From CBDCUC01 sp965222485 (GTDB taxonomy: Bacteria > Pseudomonadota > Alphaproteobacteria > Rhizobiales > Hyphomicrobiaceae): 64,000 nucleotides of DNA. Positions 58,961-64,000 of the stretch are shown here, piece after piece. The position numbers were made by a program, and so were the translations under genes. Below the pieces are notes generated by a model. It ran no database searches, had not been told where the DNA came from, and saw only the letters and a list, made by a program, of their open reading frames with translations. Each line of letters begins with the position of its first letter. The stretch's first letter is position 1. The stretch lies in contig CBDCUC010000040.1 in assembly GCA_965222485.1 (NCBI GenBank), positions 1,488,001-1,552,000 of the forward strand, in the 5' to 3' direction.

Positions 58961-61099
58961 TTATTGGCCTTGGCTCCGCCTGTAAGTAGCTGTTCCAGCA
59001 TCTAATCCGTTCGACTTAGCCGGCGCCTTAGGCTTCCTTTGTGCACTCTTCTTTCGCTTTGTCTTTCTTTGCGTCGTCTTCTTTTTTCGTGTCGCCCGCT
59101 TGCTGCGTTTGGTGGACCGTTTTTTGTACTTCGGCTTGGATTTCTTCTTCACGACAGCCGGTTGTGTCTTGCAGGTAAATCCCCCCAGTCTGTCAAACCA
59201 GTTCAACCAGTCTTCAAACTCACCTGTTGTCGCGCTAGTCAGATTAATCTCTTGCGGTTTTCCTATGCGGCTTGTGTATGTCGTTTCAAACTTCTTTAGC
59301 GCCCCGCTGGCGTCATCCATCTGGCCGGTGAGTTTGCCATCGTAGCACCTGCCGTCCTTCAGGACCGTCTGCACCTTGATGAGGTAATCACGGCGCCCAT
59401 CCTCGTCAGGCACGACCTTACGGGGGTCCAACGCAGTGACTTCGACATTACCTGCGCTTTCCGAGGTTCCTGCAACATCGCTGTTGCTGCGCGGGTTTTG
59501 TTCTAGCGGGCTGCTGCGTTCCTCTTCGGCACGTGCCGCTGAGCGCTCTTCGTCCCGGCGGCGGCGAATTTCCTCCAGTTCAGCAAGAAGTCGTGCCTCT
59601 TCCTCGCGTGCTTGCGTAGCTTGTGCACGCGCACGGTCAGCGGCTTCAGCGGCCACACGCTTGCTCTCGTCGTCCTTGCGCTTCTGTTCAGCCGCGGCTT
59701 TGACTTCGATGAGTTGCTTTTCCTCTGCGTCTCGGCGTTCTGCTTCCAGCCGCAGGCGTTCAGCTTCGGCTTCGGCCTCTTCTTTTTCCCGGCGCAGTCG
59801 CTCAACCTCGGCCTTTCGTTTCTTTTCGTCCTCCGCTTGGCGTTTTGCCAGTCGCGCTTGTTGAGCCTCTTGCACGGCGGTGCTGGAGCCTCCTCGTGAG
59901 GCTTGATCGTCAGCAAGCCACTGGCTTGCCACGCCGACGACACCTGCAACCATTAAGGCAAGCCCTACGAAGAGCGCCCTGTTCGCAATTGACGCCGGCC
60001 GCGAACCTGACGTGGCGCGAGAGGCTTGAGATGCCCGCTGGCCTGACACTCTGTCCGTCCGCCCGATAGAACCCGCGCTCCTCGCGATAGATCCGCTGCT
60101 GTTGTAGGCTGGTGCAGCATCGGAGGGCGTGTCCGACAGGGGTCGCCACTCCTGATCGCTAGTTGCCTGTGGACTGGCGGGATCTCCGCTTGCCGACGCT
60201 ACGCTGAGCCCCGGAAACAGCGTCTTTCGCCATTGTGCAATTGACTGCGGACGGTCTTTCGGGATCACAGCCAGCGCCTGATCGATGGCGCTTAGGAACT
60301 CAGGACGATACTGGACCTGAAGTTCCGGAATGCTAGTTAGCGGCACACAGTTGTCATCGAGAATGCGCGACGTCGATTCCTGCGGCGCCGAGCCGGTAAG
60401 CGCCCGATAGACGGTGGCAGCGAGACTGTAGAGATCAGTCCACGGGCCCTGCATCTGGCTGTCGGTCGTGTAGGCCTCGTTAGGTGAATACCCCTTTGAT
60501 ACAATTGCTGCAGTGGTGTTGGCGGCATCGCCGGCAGCTGCGGCGGCATATTTTGCCGCGCCGAAGTCGAGAAGAACGGGGGTCTGATCGGCTTCCCTGA
60601 TGTAGATATTTGCCGGCTTGATATCGCGATGAAGGATGCCTGCCTTGTGTACAACCTCCAGTGCATCCAGCAGCGGCGGCAGCACCTCATCTAACTCTTC
60701 CTGCGTGGGCGGCCGCCCCAAACGTTTTAGCCACGACTCCATGTCAGCGCCGCGCACGAATTCCAGAACCATGTAGGCGGTATCGTTTGCATCAAAAACT
60801 CGAAACACGCGCACAACGCTGGGGTGACGGAACTTGGCAAGCGTTTTCGCCTCGCGAACGAACCGGCCAAGCGCCCATTCGAATTGACTTTCCTGTTCGG
60901 TACTCTTGACGGATACACTCTGCGTATCGGCTCGCACGGCAAGTTCGGAAGGAAAAAACTCCTTGATCGCAACTTCGCGGCCAAGGGTGAGATCGAGCGC
61001 AAGATAGGTATTGGCGAAACCGCCGCTCCCCAAAAGACTGAGGATTCGGAAATCACCAATCAGTTCCGTATCGACCGGTAATGTTTGTTGGTGTGCCAT
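58961..61099 (-). CDS. Transmembrane Ser/Thr protein kinase with coiled coil and Lys/Arg-rich tail
   Basis: 712 residues. Kinase domain (about 13-285): ILSLLGSGGFANTYLA glycine loop, VAIKEFFPSE (VAIK Lys), catalytic HRDIKPANIYI, LLDFGAAKY (DFG), SPNEAYTTDSQMQGPWTDLY. After a Ser-rich linker comes one transmembrane helix (about 378-398, ALFVGLALMVAGVVGVASQW), then a long charged coiled coil (about 405-530, E/K/R/A repeats), a folded segment with KVQTVLKDGRCYDGKLTGQM and GGFTCKTQP, and a strongly basic C-terminus (KKKSKPKYKKRSTKRSK and onward) of about 60 residues. PknB-like layout with an unusual extracellular part. ATG 61099 preferred. Confidence 0.92.
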   Translation of the reverse strand: MAHQQTLPVDTELIGDFRILSLLGSGGFANTYLALDLTLGREVAIKEFFPSELAVRADTQSVSVKSTEQESQFEWALGRFVREAKTLAKFRHPSVVRVFRVFDANDTAYMVLEFVRGADMESWLKRLGRPPTQEELDEVLPPLLDALEVVHKAGILHRDIKPANIYIREADQTPVLLDFGAAKYAAAAAGDAANTTAAIVSKGYSPNEAYTTDSQMQGPWTDLYSLAATVYRALTGSAPQESTSRILDDNCVPLTSIPELQVQYRPEFLSAIDQALAVIPKDRPQSIAQWRKTLFPGLSVASASGDPASPQATSDQEWRPLSDTPSDAAPAYNSSGSIARSAGSIGRTDRVSGQRASQASRATSGSRPASIANRALFVGLALMVAGVVGVASQWLADDQASRGGSSTAVQEAQQARLAKRQAEDEKKRKAEVERLRREKEEAEAEAERLRLEAERRDAEEKQLIEVKAAAEQKRKDDESKRVAAEAADRARAQATQAREEEARLLAELEEIRRRRDEERSAARAEEERSSPLEQNPRSNSDVAGTSESAGNVEVTALDPRKVVPDEDGRRDYLIKVQTVLKDGRCYDGKLTGQMDDASGALKKFETTYTSRIGKPQEINLTSATTGEFEDWLNWFDRLGGFTCKTQPAVVKKKSKPKYKKRSTKRSKRATRKKKTTQRKTKRKKSAQRKPKAPAKSNGLDAGTATYRRSQGQ

Positions 61100-61706
61100 T
61101 TCCATTCTCGGGCAGTGCCGCAAGAATTTCGCAGCGCTGCCATATCCTTCCGTTGCATAATACGGACCACCAATTGGTGCCCAGTCGCGATGGTATCAAT
61201 ACACCGGCGAAACCCCTCGCTCAGGCCGAACATGGCGCCCGCAGCGGGGCACGTTCACTATACGCATTCGGTGGCCAAAGTTGCCAGTCATAAAACTTTG
61301 ACAGACTGCGCCCTAGCGTACCTTGCTTTGCACTTACCCACAGACTTTGATCTTGTGCCCCGTCCTTGACGATCTGTGTCCGTGCACGTTGCCCCCTCGC
61401 GGGTTTATGGACATTGAGGGCTCAGTGAAACGTTTGACAGGTGATCTGTAGGCTTACACAAGCCAGTCTATATCAGTCTGCCGTCTTAGCACTGTCACTC
61501 AAGGAACATGAGATCAGGGTTGCAATAGCGCTAAACTACGCAAATAAAGCGGGGTTGGCTGATTATTCGGACACGCGCACCCAGTCCGCTTTGTCGGATA
61601 TAGAATTTCGTCATTTGAACCGGACCGCAAATTGTCGTGCGTTAGTCAAATCCCCAGGCGTTTGAGAAGCCGCGTCATCTGGCCCATGTTTCCCAAACTT
61701 ATGGAT
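61100..61706. other. Intergenic region, kinase / response regulator
   Basis: About 600 bases upstream of the kinase gene and downstream of the response regulator gene. I see no convincing ORF (candidates lack ribosome sites), no tRNA and no clear terminator with T-run. It contains the kinase promoter. Confidence 0.4.
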
Positions 61707-62129
61707 TCACGCGTTGGCCGTGCGGATGCCTGCGGACATGTCGATAATATGTTTGATGTGCGCGCCAAAGGCTGCCCAATTGAGGGGCTTCGTCAAGAAC
61801 GAAGTCGCGCCCGAAATTAATGCCTGTTCTAACGACCTGAGATCACACTTTGCGGTCAACACGATTGCCGGCATGTGTCGGATTTGCTCGTGACCACGGA
61901 TGCAACCGAGAAGGTGGAGCCCATTCATGCTGGGCATTTCCAAGTCAATGATCGCGGCATCGCACGGTTGCCGGACGAGTACGCCGAATGCCTCGGCGCC
62001 GTCAGAGGCTTCGACAACTTCGACGCTGAGCCCTGCTAGTTTCGCCGCAACCGCCTTGCGGCAGATCGGGTCATCATCTACCACCATTATGCGCGGTGTT
62101 CGTCTGGGTTCGCTTGGGTCACTGTTCAT
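61707..62129 (-). CDS. Stand-alone response regulator (receiver only)
   Basis: 140 residues: IMVVDDDPICRKAVAAKL (acidic pocket), AAIIDLEMPSMNGLHLL (phosphoacceptor D), IVLTAKCD and FLTKPLNWAAF (Lys). No output domain, so it likely transmits by protein contact like CheY/DivK. It follows the hybrid kinase by 24 bases on the same strand and probably receives phosphate from its Hpt domain. Confidence 0.92.
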   Translation of the reverse strand: MNSDPSEPRRTPRIMVVDDDPICRKAVAAKLAGLSVEVVEASDGAEAFGVLVRQPCDAAIIDLEMPSMNGLHLLGCIRGHEQIRHMPAIVLTAKCDLRSLEQALISGATSFLTKPLNWAAFGAHIKHIIDMSAGIRTANA

Positions 62130-62153
62130 AACTTGTATCCAACTTAGAGGGTC

Positions 62154-64000
62154 TCAGGCCTGTTTTCGTGAAGCGTGAGGGTTGGCTTCGTGCAGTTCAA
62201 ATTTCCGCAAGTTTCCAATGCGATCTTTCGTCGCCACTAGTGCTCGACGCATGCGGCCAACGTCGGTTTCGACGTAATCCCTGCTCTTGTGCGCCCGCGC
62301 ATTGACTTCTTTGGAGAGTGCTGCCAGTCGGCCGGCGTGGAGAGTGGCGGCACTGCCAGAAATTTTGTGCGTGAGGCGACGTAGCGCGTCGACGTCACTT
62401 TTCTGTTCGATGGCATCGAGTTCACCTAAGAAATCGTGAATTGTTGCATGCAATGTGTCCAACAGCTTGCACGCCGTTGGAGCGCCAAATTCGTCGACCA
62501 GCTGCAGGAGTTCATTACGTTCCATCCAGGTGGTCGTACCGTGTGGTGCCGGGGCGGGCTTCAGCCCGGCGCATGTTGAAGGTTTGGCTCGTATCTTTTC
62601 GCCTTTTTGGTGTGAAAATGCCGGGACCCTGCCACGGGGCTGGTGTTTGTCCCGTTCCAGCCATCGCGAGACAACTTGCGCCAATTGTTTCGCGGTGTAG
62701 GGCTTGCTCAGATAGTCATCCATCCCAGAGGCCAGACAACGTACTTTGTCTTCTGCATATGCATGAGCTGTGACCGCGACGATAGGCGTACGTTGTTGTT
62801 TGGCGGCGGCCTCGGCCTCTCGGATCTTGATTGTGGCGGTTAACCCGTCAATCTCGGGCATTTGGCAGTCCATCAACACGAGGTCGAATTTCGAGCTCGT
62901 GAATTTCTCGACTGCCTCTATTCCAGTGTTTGCAGTTTCGACCGTGCAGCCGAATCCGCTGAGTAGCTCATAGGCGACCTCAACGTTAACTGGATTGTCG
63001 TCAGCGACAAGAACGCGAGCATTGAACGCCGGGTCTTCTATTTCGTGTTCACGAACAATGTTGCCAGAAGGTGCTGTCGTGCCCAGTGTTGCGACAAGCT
63101 TTGAGATGAGTTCTGTTTGACGAATGGGCTTCGTCAGCGATGCGTCGCAGCCCAATTGCTGGTTCATCGCCAGTTCGTCTTGCCCATTTATCGGGGTCAC
63201 AACGAGCGTTCTTAGATCACTGAGGGCGGGATCCGATTTGATTGTCTTTAGTAGCTCCAGGCCGTCGTTTTTCTGCATTGCCATATCGAGAACAGCGGCA
63301 GAGAAAGGGTCGCCGGCTGCAACAGCAGACTTTGCCTCTTTTAGTGCTTGCGTGGCGTTGTCGACTGAGACGATGTTGGCACCTGTCGTGGACAGGTATT
63401 TGGTGATGATCTCACGTGTCGTCTTCTGGCCATCTACCACGAGCACACGCGTGTCGTTAGGCAGTGTCAGTTGGCGTGCGCTGTCTGCCTTGGCTTCGTT
63501 GCCCTTTCGGAATGGCACATCGAACGATATGACGGTTCCTTCTCCTAGTTCTGATGAGATATCGAGGTGGCCACCCATCAGTTCAATGAGGTGTCGTGAA
63601 ATTGAAAGACCCAGTCCGGTACCACCGAATTTTCGGCTGATCGAGGAATCGGCTTGCACAAACGGAGTGCAGAGTGTGCCGACGGTATCAGGGTCAATTC
63701 CAATGCCGGTGTCGTGCACCGAAAATCGTAGTTTAGCGGTGTCCATCTGCTCGGAGACCACGTCCACTCGAACTGCGACATCGCCTGTGTCCGTGAACTT
63801 TACCGAATTGCCGATTAAGTTGATGCAGATTTGACGTAGACGATCCTTGTCTCCCCACACAATGCTCGGGACGTCTTGCGCCACGTAAAGGGTGAGGTTT
63901 ATTCCCTTGCCGTTTGCACTTTCCTCAAAAAGCTGGACTGCTCCTTCAACGCTTTGGCGAAGGTCGAACTCCCTGCGTTCCAGTTCCAGATGACCGGTTT
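62154..64000 (-). CDS. Hybrid sensor histidine kinase with two receivers and Hpt, 5' end outside window
   Basis: The visible 615 residues begin after the dimerisation histidine: HLELERREFDLRQSVEGAVQ, then the ATPase domain (N-box RQICINLIGNSVKFTDTGDV, G1 HDTGIGIDPD, G2 GTGLGLSISRHLIELMGG). Receiver 1 has TRVLVVDGQKTTREI, where the second pocket acid is replaced by Gly, and AAVLDMAMQKNDG. Receiver 2 is canonical (RVLVADDNPVNVEVA, LVLMDCQMPEIDGL, YLSKPYTAKQ). The C-terminal Hpt has LTHKISGSAATLHAGRL. A multi-step phosphorelay kinase; its sensor domain and HisKA box lie beyond base 64000. The frame is open to the edge. Confidence 0.94.
   Translation of the reverse strand, partial: TGHLELERREFDLRQSVEGAVQLFEESANGKGINLTLYVAQDVPSIVWGDKDRLRQICINLIGNSVKFTDTGDVAVRVDVVSEQMDTAKLRFSVHDTGIGIDPDTVGTLCTPFVQADSSISRKFGGTGLGLSISRHLIELMGGHLDISSELGEGTVISFDVPFRKGNEAKADSARQLTLPNDTRVLVVDGQKTTREIITKYLSTTGANIVSVDNATQALKEAKSAVAAGDPFSAAVLDMAMQKNDGLELLKTIKSDPALSDLRTLVVTPINGQDELAMNQQLGCDASLTKPIRQTELISKLVATLGTTAPSGNIVREHEIEDPAFNARVLVADDNPVNVEVAYELLSGFGCTVETANTGIEAVEKFTSSKFDLVLMDCQMPEIDGLTATIKIREAEAAAKQQRTPIVAVTAHAYAEDKVRCLASGMDDYLSKPYTAKQLAQVVSRWLERDKHQPRGRVPAFSHQKGEKIRAKPSTCAGLKPAPAPHGTTTWMERNELLQLVDEFGAPTACKLLDTLHATIHDFLGELDAIEQKSDVDALRRLTHKISGSAATLHAGRLAALSKEVNARAHKSRDYVETDVGRMRRALVATKDRIGNLRKFELHEANPHASRKQA

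Overview
The window looks like a chromosomal segment of an alphaproteobacterium, most likely Hyphomicrobiales and possibly a Hyphomicrobium/Filomicrobium-type organism. The evidence is the gene order purN-purM / DUF2066-pgsA-perM-hdaA-ppk1-ppx, the rnd-aspS pair, an HdaA-type DnaA paralogue, a B12-riboswitch-controlled cbtBA pair, and many ECF, two-component and DUF families typical of the group. Species assignment is inference. I see no IS element, phage, CRISPR array or plasmid module.

Layout. 1-15 kb is core housekeeping: purine synthesis, phospholipid synthesis, HdaA, polyphosphate metabolism, a J-domain chaperone, RNase D, AspRS, a ceramidase-like membrane protein and tRNA-Leu(UAA). 15.3-18.9 kb is a histidine kinase/response regulator pair flanked on both sides by secreted-protein genes. 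Their 5' regions are near duplicates: tandem 11-bp half-sites, then a stem-loop that buries the Shine-Dalgarno, with identical spacing to the ATG.

19.4-34.0 kb is the most unusual part. A leftward ECF sigma / anti-sigma / subtilisin operon and a 12-TPR secreted protein face a rightward 1855-residue secreted protein (beta-propeller, five DUF11-like domains, Cys-every-8 tail), a 39-residue peptide, a 1094-residue astacin-like metalloprotease with related domains, and a small membrane protein. By eye I find the bipartite promoter TGAACC-N16-CGAC upstream of five of these units. Four of them extend to CGACYAAC, and the giant gene has a weaker version at the same spacing. This points to one self-contained ECF regulon for a secreted, protease-processed, cysteine-rich surface system. 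It is the main discovery candidate here.

34-50 kb is metabolic and envelope accessory: GNAT, a di-haem peroxidase, a TPR protein, a flavodoxin, a gamma-glutamyltransferase, an exported isoaspartyl methyltransferase, cbtBA, an alpha/beta-hydrolase fused to an OmpR-type winged helix with a four-copy 11-bp operator-like array beside it, a desaturase, TrkH, an FAD monooxygenase with a CHCC zinc protein, another alpha/beta-hydrolase and an extensin-like lipoprotein. 50-64 kb holds a DUF3365 haem protein, a fused 5-oxoprolinase, a DUF2147 protein with two tiny downstream ORFs, a TerB-J-domain / amidase / TerB cluster, DUF4202, a transmembrane Ser/Thr kinase with a very basic tail, and a response regulator plus a hybrid kinase that runs off the right edge.

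All motif searches were done by reading, not by computation. Start codons were chosen from Shine-Dalgarno, signal-peptide and overlap evidence and are uncertain where stated.
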